In this document: piece after piece, positions 1 through 12,488 of the stretch
Numbering within the stretch: position 1 is the first letter of the stretch
Layout of the letters: each line of letters opens with the position of its first letter
Source: Brachypodium distachyon
Lineage: Eukaryota; Streptophyta; Magnoliopsida; Poales; Poaceae
Length of the DNA: 64,000 nucleotides
Direction: 5' to 3'
Assembly (NCBI RefSeq): GCF_000005505.3
Contig: NC_016132.3
Span: forward strand, 22,186,501-22,250,500
Translations under genes and position numbers: made by a program
The notes under the pieces: generated by a model
Seen by the model: only the letters and a program-made list of their open reading frames with translations
Database searches by the model: none
What the model was told of the DNA's origin: nothing

Positions 1-45
1 TTATTCATTGAATTGTTATTCTCAAAATTGCTTAATTATCCAACT
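1..45 (+). repeat. 3' tail of the 5' LTR of the copia element
   Basis: These bases resemble the last ~45 bases of the LTR at 4532-5366, with the same final ATTATCCAAC core. The terminal A of the CA end reads T here. The rest of the LTR, about 790 bases judging by its partner, is outside the window. Confidence 0.75.
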
Positions 46-84
46 ATCCAAAAACCTTATTGTAGGCAATTTCCTGATTTAATT

Positions 85-3000
85 ATGGGTTTAGCCGATG
101 CATTGAAGCCGGATAAATTTTCCGGAATGTACTTCAAGATATGGCAATTAAAGGCCATGCTATGGTTGCAGACTCTGAAAATATTCTGAGTGACAGACGG
201 ACAACCAGAGGGAGATTTATCTGAGGAAACTCAGAAAAATCTCCAGGATGCCAATGTTGCCTTTAGAGGATGCATTCTGAGTGTTCTTTCTGACCGTCTT
301 TGTGATGTGTATATGCACATAGAAGACGGGAAGGAGCCGTGGGATGCACTGAATGCTAAATTCGGTGCAACCGATGCAGGCAGTGAACTGTATACCATGG
401 AGTCGTTGAACGACTACAAGATGGTGGATAACCGTTATGTAGTTGAACAGGCACATGAGATACAGATCATTGTGAGAGAGCTCAAGCTTCTCAAATGTGA
501 ATTGCCCAACAAGTACGTAGCTGGGTGCATTATGGCAAAGTTACCTCCTGCATGGAGGAGCTTCGCCACATCTTTGAAACACAAGAGACATGAGATATCA
601 GTTGAACAACTGATAGTGTCCCTTGATGTTGAAGAGAAAGCTCGGGCTAAGGACACCATTGAGAAGGCTGCTGATATTCCGTCTAACGCCAATATGGTAC
701 AGATGAATTTTCGCGGCAACAGAAAGAACAAAGCGAAGAAGTCCGCTGTTGTTAACAACAACAAGCCTGCCAGACTACTACCTTCAAGAAGAAAAAGAAA
801 GTAAACAAATGCGAGATGAATTGTTTCACCTGTGGAGAGCTCGGCCACTTTTCCAGAGTCTGTCCTGATCGTGCAGACCGAAGAGGGAAAAAGGGACAGA
901 AGACTATCAACGTCGTGACCGCTAGCGACACTGACACGTACGGTATTTCTACTGTACTTTCAGTGTTTCAATCTCCATGTTGGTGGATTGATACGGGTGC
1001 TAATGTTCATGTATGTTCCGACATCTCTTTGTTTATTTCTTACCAGCATGGAAGGGATTCAACCGTCTTGATGGGGAACGGGTTGCATGCAGTTGTTCGT
1101 GGTGTTGGTACGGTCGATCTGAAGTTTACTTCGGGGAAGATCGTACGGCTAAGGAACGTGATGCATGTCCCCTCCATGAACAAGAATCTCGTTAGCGGTT
1201 TCCTTTTTATACAGAGATGGTTTTAAGGTAGTTTTAGAGTCTAATAAAATGGTTGTGTTCAAACATGGACAATTTATTGGTAAAGGCTATGAGTGCGGAG
1301 GCTTGTTCTGTTTTTCCCTTTCTGATTTTAGTGACATGCCAATGAATCATATTTGTGACAGTGTTAATGATGATGCAAGTGTTTGACACTCTCGTTTATG
1401 TCATGTTAATTTTGGTTTAATGTCTCGGCTATTCACTATGAGTTTAATTCTTACTTTCACCATTGCCAAAGGTTCTAAGTGCTATAGTTGTGTGCAATCA
1501 AAGCAACCTCGAAAGCCCCACACGGCGGCCGAGGAGAGAAATCTGGCACCTCTAGAACTCATACATTCTGATCTTTGTGAGATGAATGGTGTGTTGACAA
1601 AAGGTGGAAAGAGATATTTCATGACGTTAATTGATGATGCTACTAGATTCTGCTATTTTTATTTGTTGCGAACTAAAGATGAGGCTTTATACTACTTTAA
1701 AATATATAAGGCCGAAGTTGAAAATCAATTGGAGAGAAAGATCAAACGTTTTAGGTCGGATCTAGTGGCTAGTATTTTTCCAATGTATTTGATGATTTTT
1801 GTGCGGACCGTGGTATTACTCATGAGAGGACACCTCCCTATTCTCCCCAATCAAACGGGGTCGGCAAGAGGAAAAACCGCATGCTGACTAACTTGGTGAA
1901 TTCCATGTTAGACACTGCCGGTTTATCTAAGGCATGGTGGGGGGAGGCAGTACTGACTTCATGTCATGTCCTGAATAAAGTTCCAAACAAAAATAAAGAG
2001 AAGATTCCCTACGAGGAGTGGATTGGAAGAAAGCCATCATTTTCTTACTTGCGCACTTGGGGATGTTTGGCTAAAGTCAACGTTCCAATTCGCAAGAAAC
2101 GCAAGCTCGGACCGAAGACAGTGGATCGTATCTTTCTAGGCTATGCTCAGCGGAGCGTGTGCTATAGATTTTTTGTAGTTAAATCCGAGGTACCTGATAT
2201 GGAATCTCGTGATGCAACATTTTTTTTAGAACATTTTTCCTATGAAAGATATGCATAGCATTGCTAGAGTTTCTTCTGAAATATTACCTGAGTCTAGCAT
2301 ACCTGAATCTAATACATCTGATAATGAATCTGAACATCCTGAGGATGATGTTGAGAAGGATGACAATGAAGCTCCTTCCAAGAGTAAGAGACGAAGGATT
2401 GCAAAATCCTTCGGTAATGACTTCATTGTGTACCTTATGGAGGATACTTCCAAAACCATTTCAGAGGCATATGCATCTCCGGATGCAGATGACTGGAAAG
2501 AAGCTGTCCAGAGCGAGATGGACTCCATTCTTTCTAATGGGACTTGGGAGCTATTTGAACGACCCCACGGTTGTAAGCCAGTAGGCTGCAAGTGGGTTTT
2601 CAAGAAGAAGCTAATGCCTGACGGTACTATTGATAAGTATAAGGCATGGCTTGTGGCAAAAGGCTACACTCAGAAAGAAGACGAAGATTACTTCGACACC
2701 TATTCACCCGTTGCTAGATTTACTACCATTTGAGTACTACTATCCCTGGCTGCCTCCTATGGTCTTGTCGTTCATCAAATGGACGTAAAGACAGCTTTTC
2801 TTAATGGAGAGTTGGAAGAGAAAATTTACATGGAACAACCAGATGGATTTGTGGTAAAGGGTGAAGAGAGAAAGGTGCACAAGTTACTAAAATCTTTGCA
2901 TGGACTAAAACAAGCACCTAAGCAATGGCACGAGAAGTTTGACAAAACTTTAACTTCTGCAGGCTTTGTCATTAATGAGGCTGATAGATGTGTGTACTAT

Positions 3001-3959
3001 CGCCATGGTAGGGGCGAAGGTGTTATTTTGTGTTTGTACGTGGATGATATTCTGATTTTTGGTACAAACATAAAAGTGATAAATGAGGTCAAGTCGTTTC
3101 TGTCAAATTGCTTTGATATGAAAGATCTGGGAGAGGCTGATGTTATTCTTGACATTAAGCTGGTTAAAGATGAGAGTGGAATTACTTTGTTGCAATCCCA
3201 CTATGTTGAGAAAGCTTTGAGTCACTTCGGTTTTACTGACAGCAAACCTTCACCACCAACACCGTATGACCCCAGCGTGATACTCAGAAAGAACAATGGA
3301 GAAGGAAAAGATCAATTGAGATACTCTCAAATAATCGGTTCCCTTATGTACTTAGCTATCGCTACGAGGCCTGCTATCTCTTTTGCTATGAGCAAATTGA
3401 GTAGGTTCACGTCAAACCCGGGTATAGATCATTGGCGTGCACTAGAAAGGATATTGCGCTATCTAAAAGGTATGATGAGTTATGGAATACATTATTCATG
3501 GCATCCAGTTGTGCTTGAGGGATATTGTGATTCGAACTGGATCTCTGAAGCAGATGCCACAACCGGATATGCCTTCATACTTGGTGGTGGTGTAGTATCA
3601 TGGAGATCTTGCAAACAGACCATATTGATGAGGTCAACTATGGAAGCATAGCTTGATGCTTTAGATACAACCACCTTTGAGGCAGAGTGGTTGAGAGATG
3701 TTTTGATGAATTTGCCGGTTGTTGAAAAACCAGTGCCGGCTATTCTGATGAACTGTGATAATCAAATGGTTATTACTAAAGTAAATAGTTCAAAGGATAA
3801 CGCGAAGTCATCAAAACACATGAGGAGACGTGTGCAGTCTGTCAGGAAATTGAAAACTCCGGAGTCATAACTGTTACATATATTCAAATAGAGAAAAACC
3901 TGGCAGATCCCTTTACCAAGGGGCTATCAGGTAATGTGATAGAGAGTGCATCGAGGTAG
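85..3959 (+). pseudogene. Broken copia gag-pol polyprotein
   Basis: The frame opens at ATG 85 and is stopped by TGA at 187-189; gag then continues from 190 in the same frame. Near 775 the frame shifts into the CCHC zinc knuckle (CFTCGELGHFSRVC, 822-863). The protease motif WWIDTGA is at 981-1001. The integrase zinc region (HSRLCH, about 1387) is preceded by a TGA at 1384-1386. The integrase core and C-terminus run to 2258 with a frameshift near 1760. Reverse transcriptase spans 2242-3650 with the catalytic YVDD at 3037-3048 and is broken by TGA 2731-2733. RNase H carries TAG 3649-3651 and a frameshift near 3850. The conserved end ADPFTKGL is at about 3905-3928 and the final stop at 3957-3959. 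All enzymatic domains are recognisable but none can be made as one polyprotein. Confidence 0.9.
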
Positions 3960-4531
3960 ATGGGGTTGAGACCCATGAATGTTGTGCCATAGTGGTAACC
4001 CAACCTATGTGATCAGAGATCCCGTGAAGTAGGACCTGGGAAATGAAGCTATCGGTATAACATAGAGGAGTATGTTATAACCCTCTATATGTGAAGATGC
4101 GCGACTCTCAAATTGCTGTAAGGCTGGTTAGCGACATGACTTAATGTGTTCATTGCGGATATGAGTAGCGAAAGATACTGTCCTACAGAGTATTCTTGAA
4201 AGAACACACCTATATGAGTTCGACTGTCTAACGTAGCAGTCTATGAGATTTGGGTGATCTCTAATAACTCATGAAGAGAGACCATGGAGTATGACGCATA
4301 TGCTCCACCAGTGGGGTAGACTACTAATAGCCCAGTACTGGTTGACTTTGAGTGAAATCTATTTCACACCAGCTTGCAATTCAAGATTTAGTCCATTGTG
4401 AGTATGGATGGATGTAACTTAAAGTTCTAGGCAAAAGTTCAACTTAACAGTCTCTGCTGAAACACTAGTATATAAACAAGTAGTGAGAACAGGTAAATCT
4501 CTAAATGGGTATTTGAGATCTGGTGGGGGAT
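3960..4531 (+). other. Untranslated 3' region and polypurine tract of the copia element
   Basis: There is no reading frame of note. The segment lies between the pol stop and the 3' LTR and ends in the purine-rich GGTGGGGGA tract directly before TGTTAG, the expected place for the plus-strand primer. Confidence 0.7.
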
Positions 4532-5366
4532 TGTTAGAATTTGTGTTGTGGGCCTGATCAGGCCAAGCCCAATTTTAATAAATTCTGAAAAATCTCAAAG
4601 GCCCATTCATGAAGTGGGATGAGGGGAGTGGGAAGGGAATAGTCCCACATTGCTAGTTTAGAGTGAGTGAGACCAACATATAAGGTATGTTGGTTCTCAC
4701 CTATTGAGCAAGTGAGCAAGAGAAATTCCCACGCGCGCTCCTCCTCCTCCTCCTCTTCTCGCCTCGTCACGACGCGCGCGCGCGCGCCGCGTTTCAGATT
4801 TTGTGGAGATGGTTCAGATTTTCTAAACTGAACCGACCTATACTTGTGTGACTATATATACAGCCGCCCGTCCCTCTGATCGAAAAAACACAACCGCGCT
4901 AGGGTTTTGCCTGTCTCTCGCTTTTGCGCCGTCGTCGTAGTCTACTCCATCCCGAGCGCCGACGTGCACCAGCGATCGGGAGAGCAGGTCTCCGGAACCT
5001 TTCGCCTTTGCGATCCTGTACGGGAGAGGGCGAATAAGGTTTTTGGGAAGCGCTCCGCGGGATTGCTCACTTCCCTGCAGTCACGGGTCGTCTGCCTTCT
5101 CGATCCGGCTGGTGCACGACGTGCCGCCGTCTTCTTCGTCAACAAATTCGTCAAGCGAACGTAACAGCAACGACTTCTTCTCTCCCGCAGCAATATGTAC
5201 ATTGTGATTCGATCTGTTGTTTAGTTATGATCTGCGAGTTCATATTGTTGTTTATTGGGCTGTTTAATACTTCTAGTATTTTGAAGATGCGTCTGCTAGT
5301 TGCTACTGTCGTCATGATCTATATTCTGAAATTATTTTATTCTCCAAATTGATTAATTATCCAACA
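4532..5366 (+). repeat. 3' LTR of the copia element (835 bp)
   Basis: It starts TGTTAG and ends CCAACA, so its ends form the short inverted pair TGTT/AACA. It contains a TATA box (ACTATATATA, 4851-4860) and, upstream of it, a (CG)n run at about 4773-4787. The stretch after the TATA box would be R and U5. The purine tract upstream and the match of its tail to bases 1-45 set the borders. Confidence 0.9.
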
Positions 5367-7073
5367 GTTAGTTCGGTGCTGGAAACTGTTCGACGGTCGT
5401 GGCAGCAAACTGCGGCGGATCAGTACTTCTCCTGCGTGTGCCAGTTTAACTCTCCCTGCAAGGATCGTTTTTATAGTGTGCGTGTTGTTAGGTACGCCCT
5501 GCAAGAAACCGACCTATACCTGTGTTAGCTATTCAGCAGAAAGGCAAGCTGACATGTATTTTGTAGCTACATGCCTACACCCAAACTGTGGCAACACGTC
5601 GACTCAATCCTTTGCACGAGATAAGCTCTTCCAGCAGACCAGCAAGTTGCGAGGCTTCACCGTGGAACAACTTCCTAGTTCCTACCGCAGACTTTCTATT
5701 CCTGCCGCCATAGCTTTCGCCGGAGATGCTCCCCGGGCATCCAATCCTCCCAGTTCCCCCCCTCTTTCTCGTTCAGTACATTATCGAGGATCCCAACCGC
5801 TGACTCCCTTTACGTATCATTTTCGTTGCTGTCGGGTTCATTCCATCTACTTGCCCAGGCGAGTAGCCTCCGAGAGCCGGCTCCCGTCCCGTCCATGTCT
5901 TGCCGAGACCGCCTACGAGCAAAAACGCGGTGTTTTCTTCCGATTTGACTCACTTCAGGCCACTTTTGGCACGGGCGATCCGCAACGCGGTCGGCTTGGA
6001 CACGACCGAGTCCTTCAAGTTTGAGCGATTCTCATTTTGTCACAGTGCCAAGGTAGTGTATAGCTCAACGTCTCTGACTGAGTACTTGGAAATTTGGACG
6101 AGTTGACATAAGCACAAAACCCAATTAATACTCGTAGTTTACTTTCTTCTTCTGCACAACAAGTCGGCAGGCACAGACGTTCTGTCCCGTGGTCTCGGCA
6201 GCTTATCATTTCGTTGACTCACGAAGATGCAAGGTTGACAATTTTCCTTAGTTTTGTACTGTACTTTTGTTGCTATCAATTAATTTGACGCATTTGACAT
6301 TTTGACCACTAAATCGAACGCACAACATGCATGCAATGCACAGTACATGCAAACTGTATGTTGCTCTTTTTAGTTCCTGCGCCCACAGCTGGCTACTGGT
6401 TGGTCGACAGAACAGTAGTCGTTACAAATTTTCGACTATGTGTTCTCTCTTCTCTCCATATACTAGTCTTTGTTCTCTTTTCTTTCCTATTGGATATACA
6501 TTACACTCTCTTCTCATTCTTGGTACCAGTGGACAGGTCTTTTACTTCTCCATGCTGCAAGCAATTACATGTCACATCATCATATCTCCTCTCTTCTCCA
6601 CATAGTACTAGAAACTGCTTAGTAAGCATTTATTGGAGATAACCTTAGAACGTTATTTGGGTGTAACTGTGAAGCAACATGCACAGATATCAGCGCGTTC
6701 TCGCCATTGGCAACAACTTGGCCTTACATGGTCTCAGAGAAAAGAAAACGAGCAGCAAAATCATTAAAAAAGTGTATGAACATGTCAAAATAAATCACAC
6801 AGGTAAGTGACAATGTCCTCTAAGTTCCTCTATAGTTTCAGTGAAAACAGAGTTTCTAAGAAAAAATGGTACTAAAAAACTAACATCTATGAACTAAATT
6901 TTCCTGTTTTTTAGCTAAAAGTGTAAAATTTATTTTTTATACACTAAATTCCACAAGTACACATTTTCAGAATTTGTTGACATTTTAAAAAAAAATCAGC
7001 CAAGGGCACGCGGTCCTAGTGGGCATGCGAGTTTCCTGGGGTCTCGTCTATGTCTGTCATACCATTTGTTACA
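5367..7073. other. Intergenic, no gene seen
   Basis: Apart from the candidate GTTAG duplication at 5367-5371, I see no conserved coding region. An open frame of 182 codons at 5476-6024 has no recognisable domain and reads like chance. The right part is AT-rich. Confidence 0.6.
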
Positions 7074-7081
7074 CTAGCGGT

Positions 7082-7596
7082 TAGGGGTGGGCGTAAAAAA
7101 CCGAAACCGAATTAGCCGAAACCGAATTAACCGATAATAATTTCGGTTGCTGAGTGTGATTAACCGAATTTAATTCGGTGAATTCGGTTATTAACCTCGG
7201 TTAACCGAATAAACCAAATTAATGATAAATAGTCGAAAACATACGTCGTTACGCACCTATATCTATTTTATTATATATTTTGTATGAAGTGTTTCTGAAC
7301 TTTGGTGTACATTCAAGGCTACGCGACCTTTGGTTATGTCAAAGTTTCTTTGTTTGAGACTTCAAGCCATATATATGTTGGAAGTTCTGATAAAATTTAT
7401 GACTCGATGTTGTCTATTTCCCTGTCAGTTCATAAGTTCGGTTATATCGGTTTAAACCGAAACCGATCCGAAACTTATGGTTAACCGAATTCTCGGTTAG
7501 CTGAAAAACCGAGCATATTTCGGTTGACATTTCTCGTTAACCGAATTTCTGAAAAACCGAACCGACTTCTCGGTTAAAACCGAACACCCACCCCTA
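7082..7596. mobile_element. Non-autonomous hAT-type DNA transposon (515 bp)
   Basis: The ends are inverted: TAGGGGTGGGCG on the left and, read on the other strand, TAGGGGTGGGTG on the right. The flanks are CTAGCGGT (7074-7081) and CTAGCAGT (7597-7604), an 8-bp target duplication with one mismatch, as expected for hAT. The subterminal parts are packed with AACCGAA and its complement TTCGGTT in both orientations. No transposase is encoded. Confidence 0.85.
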
Positions 7597-7604
7597 CTAG
7601 CAGT

Positions 7605-9530
7605 TCTACAATACTACCACGGCCTCTTGAATATTAGGGGTTCTAAAAATCATGTTACATTTCCCTATCTTTGATTTATATTTATAAAGGTATATTAATT
7701 TTTAATTTTGTACAATGATTTTTACAGATTTTTCACGGAAAAGATTGTTTTCACTTGATGCACCGCCTTTCAGATGGTTTTCACTTCTAAACATGGTCTT
7801 CAGGAAGTTTGCACATTTTGCAACTTATATGTGGTTTCCACATGATATTTTCCCCATGACTTACAAGTACTTATCTGGTGAAAACCATCTTTATAGTGGG
7901 AAGTGGGCGGAAACCATTATAAAAATGAGAAAAACAAAAAAATTGCGTATGTTAGGAAAGTGTTGTTTCAGATGTGTGTAAAATTATAAGTCCAAACTCA
8001 ATCTCGTTGTAGCAGTGAAGAAACAAATTCAACACGAATAGTGGTTCTGCACTATTTGACAATATTCACTTGTATATTTCTCTCTTTTATTCCTTCGGAA
8101 CGTAATTGAGTTTTGACTTTAAATTTTGCGTGTCTGTGGAACATCACATCGCAACATATGATTTTTTTTTTGGAATCTATTTGAAACTTCTAAACATGAT
8201 TTTTACGAAATTTGCACTGTAAGGATAGTTTTCATCTGATATTTTCTCTATGACTTACATACAGAAATTTGATTTAAATTTCCACCGTAAGGGTGGTGTG
8301 CTAATTAGGTGGCTAAGATTTGCAAAAAGAAATTAAAACAACTGAAAATTAGCGAAGCTACACGAGTTGATAAAATTGAGCCAAGAATAGATAAGAAAAT
8401 GTATTGGAGTTTGGTCGGACCCGACCCAATAAGACCAAAGTAGTTCCCAACGAAAAGGGAAGCTGCACCTTTCTCATCTCTCATAGCATGTTAGTTTTGA
8501 CCGAGGACAGCTTTACTCGATTCTTTATCCGAGTCGAGCCACCGAAGCTAGTACCAAACTCGACCTAAACTCGTAACCAGAATACCAGATACACACCACC
8601 TAATCAAGTCCTAAATAATTGCGTCCTTCTAGAGGATTAGGATGGTATATATGCAACTACAGCTCAGAAAGCTTAAAAAAAGTTAGCTTATCAGCCGGTG
8701 GTTGTTCCGCTTGCCGCAGCTTTGGGTCGGGCACTCTGCTCTTCAATTCAGGTTCGCGCAGCTTTAGGTGGGGTGGAATTGATAAAGCTGGTTCAGGCAG
8801 TATTTACTTGTTGCTCGAACTGAATGTACGTGCTTCAACTTTGTGAGAATCAGGATTAGTTTGTGGTCGTTGAAAGAAAGCAATGGTGGAATAAAAAACA
8901 GTACGTTGGTAAAGTTTATTAAAAAAAAATACTCTTTCCAATCCCAGCAGGAATCTAAGCTCATTTCCACCTATCATGCCAAAAAAAGTTAATCAGATAA
9001 GAATGGCTCATCTTAATTCCACGCGGAACCCCCAGCGAGCTTCAGTGGAAATTGGAAGCTTCTTGTCTTGCACCGTTTTGAGAAATTCAGTCATGGCTTT
9101 GAGAAAAAAAAAAGGCGTTTTTTGTTGTTGGATAGTACTTGTAGTACAAAAGGGGGTTTTCGCTCCATGGACCATGATATGCTCTTGCCTGCCAGTCAAT
9201 GGCCCTCTGTCTTTCCATCCATCCAATCCAGGAGGGTACCAACTTCTACCAATCTTTAGCTCTTAAAAGACGAGCATCCATCCAACCGTAACCGCACCTT
9301 GCAGCGACGTCCGCGATCTGATTTAAAATCCTTGGCAGAAGAAGAAAGTAAACCGTAGCTACCTACCAAAACCGCCCACAAGTATCATCAGTATGGCACT
9401 AAACACGGGGGCTCCACCGCCGCAACCGCACCGCACAAACCACCACCCAACCCGACCCACCCGACCCACCCGACCCGTCAAACTCACTACATGCCGCCGA
9501 GTCAATGGGGAGGGAGTACCTAGCACGCGC
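7605..9530. other. Intergenic with one degenerate duplication
   Basis: No gene is seen. Stretches at 7782-7875 and 8184-8262 share an ordered set of words (ACTTCTAAACATG, TTTGCAC, GATATTTTC, ATGACTTACA), so they look like a decayed direct duplication about 400 bases apart. The rest shows no clear element ends. Confidence 0.5.
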
Positions 9531-9534
9531 GCCA

Positions 9535-9540
9535 TATATA
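9535..9540 (+). promoter_or_regulatory. TATA box of the MYB gene
   Basis: TATATA in the context GCGCCATATATACC lies about 115 bases upstream of the MYB start codon, with a CT- and GC-rich leader between. Just upstream (about 9450-9478) is a short tandem repeat of CCCGACCCA-like units. Confidence 0.65.
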
Positions 9541-9655
9541 CCGCTCCGCCGCCTCGGCTCTGCTCTGCTCTGCCCGTGTTCAAGAAGAACAAAACAGAGG
9601 AGGAGCTGAGCTGATCTGCGCTACTACTAGCTAGGTAGAGCCGGAAAAGGGCCAT

Positions 9656-10460
9656 ATGGGGCGGTCGCCGTGCTGCGAGAAGGAGCACACGAATAAGGGG
9701 GCGTGGACCAAGGAGGAGGACCAGCGGCTGATCGCGTACATCAGGGCCCACGGGGAAGGGTGCTGGCGGTCGCTGCCCAAGGCGGCCGGCTTGCTCCGCT
9801 GCGGCAAGAGCTGCCGCCTCCGCTGGATGAACTACCTCAGGCCCGACCTCAAGCGCGGCAACTTCTCCGACCACGAGGACGAGCTCATCATCCGCCTTCA
9901 CGGCCTCCTCGGCAACAAGTAAGCAGTTGCTCACCGGATCCACATAATACAACCGTTGCTCGTCTCTCAACTTGCTGACGATCGAGGGGATTAATTGTTC
10001 GATTCGATGTTGAACTTGAAGGTGGTCTCTGATCGCGGGGCAGCTGCCGGGCAGGACGGACAACGAGATCAAGAACTACTGGAACACGCACATCAAGCGC
10101 AAATTACTCTCCCGCGGCATGAACCCGCGGACGCACCGCCCGCTCACGACGCCCACCACGGCGCCGCTGCAGCCCGCGGCGATGCTCGCCCTCGCGAGGC
10201 CGCCGCAGGCCGAGTCTTCCTCCGACGGCGGAAGCAGCGGCACGGGGGAGCCGCCGCGGTGCCCCGACCTCAACCTCGACCTGTCCGTCGGCCCGCCGGC
10301 GGCGGACACCGAGTCGACGACGACCTCGCAGGTCTGCCTCTGCTACCACCTCGGCTTCCGCGGCGGCGAGGCGTGCAGCTGCCGCCTGCATCAGGCCGAT
10401 GACGACACCTCATCGGGGTTTAGATATTTCAGGCCCTTGGAACAAGGCCAGTACATATGA
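9656..10460 (+). CDS. R2R3-MYB transcription factor, subgroup 4 repressor type
   Basis: Two exons, 9656-9918 and 10022-10460, join across a 103-base GT-AG intron (GTAAGC donor, AAG acceptor) at the usual R3 position after LLGNK, giving 233 residues. The R2 repeat covers about residues 13-62 and R3 about 64-115, with the regular Trp spacing. After the DNA-binding domain come a C1-type motif ([12 protein letters not shown]), an EAR repression motif (LNLDLSV) and a Cys-rich finger-like motif (CLCYHLGF...CSC). These mark subgroup 4, whose members (AtMYB4 relatives) repress phenylpropanoid and lignin genes in the nucleus. The bHLH-contact motif ends in Gln (GQLPGR) where relatives have Arg. The start is supported by the MGRSPCCE N-terminus typical of the family. 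The exact target pathway is inference. Confidence 0.95.
9919..10021 (+). other. Intron of the MYB gene
   Basis: GT at 9919 and AG at 10020-10021 split the Lys codon of LLGNK in phase 2. Joining the flanking exons restores the invariant R3 sequence GNKWSLIAG. Confidence 0.92.
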
Positions 10461-12474
10461 GACGACGATGACATGGCCAAAGACTCTCTCTCTCCCACAG
10501 CAATTTGTAAGACGGGGAATTTTTTTCCAGTGGAGTAAAAGAAATCTAATCTGTTCATATATCGTCTTTTCCCTTCGCCCGAAATTCATGTTCCATTTCT
10601 ATTATTGGTTGGTGCTATTCGGTTAAAGGAAGGGATAATGTGAGTACGTGACAAAGGTTGGTGTGGAGAGGGTATTATTGTTTCTGGCATCCGATTCTGG
10701 CGTTCCTTTCAGTTTTGGTCATGTGGATATTGTGCAAAGACCGTCATGTGGTGTGTTTTTTGGTTGGTACTGCTAGTCTATGTTTGCACTCCACGAATTC
10801 TTGGAGCTATTTCAAATAGCAGGTAGTTAGGCACTGTGCAGAGGAACTCGTATGGGCAAACTATCCTATAAGGTTCTATTTCCAGGTTTGGTACCGTTGA
10901 AACCGCGTCATCTCTTTTTTGTTTTCACAGAAGAGTAAGCAAAATGTCAGTAGGTGAGGGAATCATCCGACATCTTTCAGTGTGAGCAGATGAGTGGTGA
11001 AAGCAGCTGGCAAGGAGGAAGAAGGGGAAGGGGGAGAAGGAAGAAAGAGAAGAAGGAAAACAAGGGAAAGGATGCATCCGACCCCAACAACGATGGTCGC
11101 CGGGAGGTTGATGGCGCTAGCAGGTAATGAGCTCTTCCCTGAGCTTAAGAGAAAGGCTTCATCAGGACGCAACGATGCCCTGGCTTGACGCCCGTCAGAT
11201 CGAGGATGAAGTGTGTGAAGATGGGGATGGCAGCGATGCAGCATCAAGTTCAAGAGGGGGTGGGGTGTGTGGACGAGAGAGAGAGAGGCCTGTGAGTAAG
11301 GAAACAGGGTGCGGACAATGTGCCCTGGTCTTACTGTGTTTGCAAATAAACTTCTTTCCGAGAGGTGCAAATGGATTTTCTATAAGAATTCAAACAAATC
11401 ATTTCATAGAATTTAGTGTGCAAGCTAGTAAGAGATTGTTTTCAAAACAAGTTCACCAAATCTGATTTTGTATGTAGTGGAGGTGAGTGAGAAATTGAGT
11501 AAGCATTTGTCCTGCGTTTAGTAGGCTGTGATCGGATTTAAGGCCATGCTATAGGCTATGGCTCGTCTTTTTTGTTTCACTTTGCTAGGCTCCAAAATTT
11601 GCCAAATTCTGCATCTTGTTCAACCACACACACTTGCGTGTTCAAAGTTCTCAAGTCGCACATTTCTTCTATTGTGTGCCAAATATATAAGTGTGGTTAT
11701 CAAGCCTTGTCCTTTACATTTCCCGCAAAAGAAAAGGAACAACCCTAGGTGTCGGTTGTTTGACATTTTCATCTCATTCATCATCTTCCTTACCATCCAA
11801 TCTATTTAAAAAGTTAAATCTCGTCAATCCAACCGCTACAACGTCAAACTCTTGTATGTGATATTTTCTTGAACTTTTGTAATATCCTTACAATATCAAT
11901 CTATTAAAAATGCACAAAAACCTTCCAACGTCGTAGGAGCCATGCCCATGCAAAACATTGTGCCTATGCAATCAATGGCGGATCCACCAATATGGCAAGC
12001 TATGGCTTGAGCCACACCTAAACACATTTTGCATAGTATGTATGTGTATTTGTGTATACATTAATCAATTTAGATAGTATTTGTTGATTCTGCTACACCT
12101 GATTTTTCTTTCTACGTCCGCTACTGTATGCAATAAAACCGCAGTTCTTGCAACGACAAATAAAATATAGGCAGCAAGATTGATTGCACCATGAAAACAA
12201 CCCCTTGTAGCACACTTAGAATTGTTGCAAGGTACTGCTCATGTGTGCAGCAAATGAAAGACATGTTTGCAGCGTGCTAAAACAACTGATGCGACATCTA
12301 AAATATCTGGATAAACTGACCTCCCATCATCAATACTGAAGGTGTGGACTATCGCTGGTTTGAATTTGAGCCCCAACGGCAGATGGAAAACTAGTTGATC
12401 GGTCGATTTGGATTGTTTCCCAGAAAAACGTTAGCCTTCACAAATGACATCCGAATATACTCACTTCACGTCAT
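10461..12474. other. Intergenic, no gene seen
   Basis: The 3' flank of the MYB gene holds a purine-rich run at about 11010-11070 and otherwise AT-rich DNA. Short open frames (for example 10963-11370 on the minus strand) are low-complexity mirrors of the purine run and show no domain. Confidence 0.55.
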
Positions 12475-12488
12475 AAACTGAACAGGAA

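Larger units (their letters stand above)
1..5366 (+). mobile_element. Ty1/copia LTR retrotransposon, 5' end cut by window edge
   Basis: The domain order is gag zinc knuckle, protease, integrase, reverse transcriptase, RNase H, which is the copia order. The tail of the 5' LTR (bases 1-45, ending AATTATCCAACT) matches the end of the 3' LTR (AATTATCCAACA at 5355-5366). The 3' LTR is preceded by a purine tract (GGTGGGGGA, 4522-4530). The base run after the element is GTTAG (5367-5371), a candidate target duplication whose partner lies left of the window. Four in-frame nonsense codons and several frameshifts make it non-autonomous. The lineage looks Tork/TAR-like from the RT, but the family is not identified. 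Confidence 0.93.

Noticed and set aside
4773..4787. (CG)n run as a regulatory site
   Set aside because: A simple repeat within an LTR; no evidence of function.
5476..6024. 182-codon open frame
   Set aside because: No domain, no supporting splice or promoter signals, and ordinary composition for intergenic DNA.
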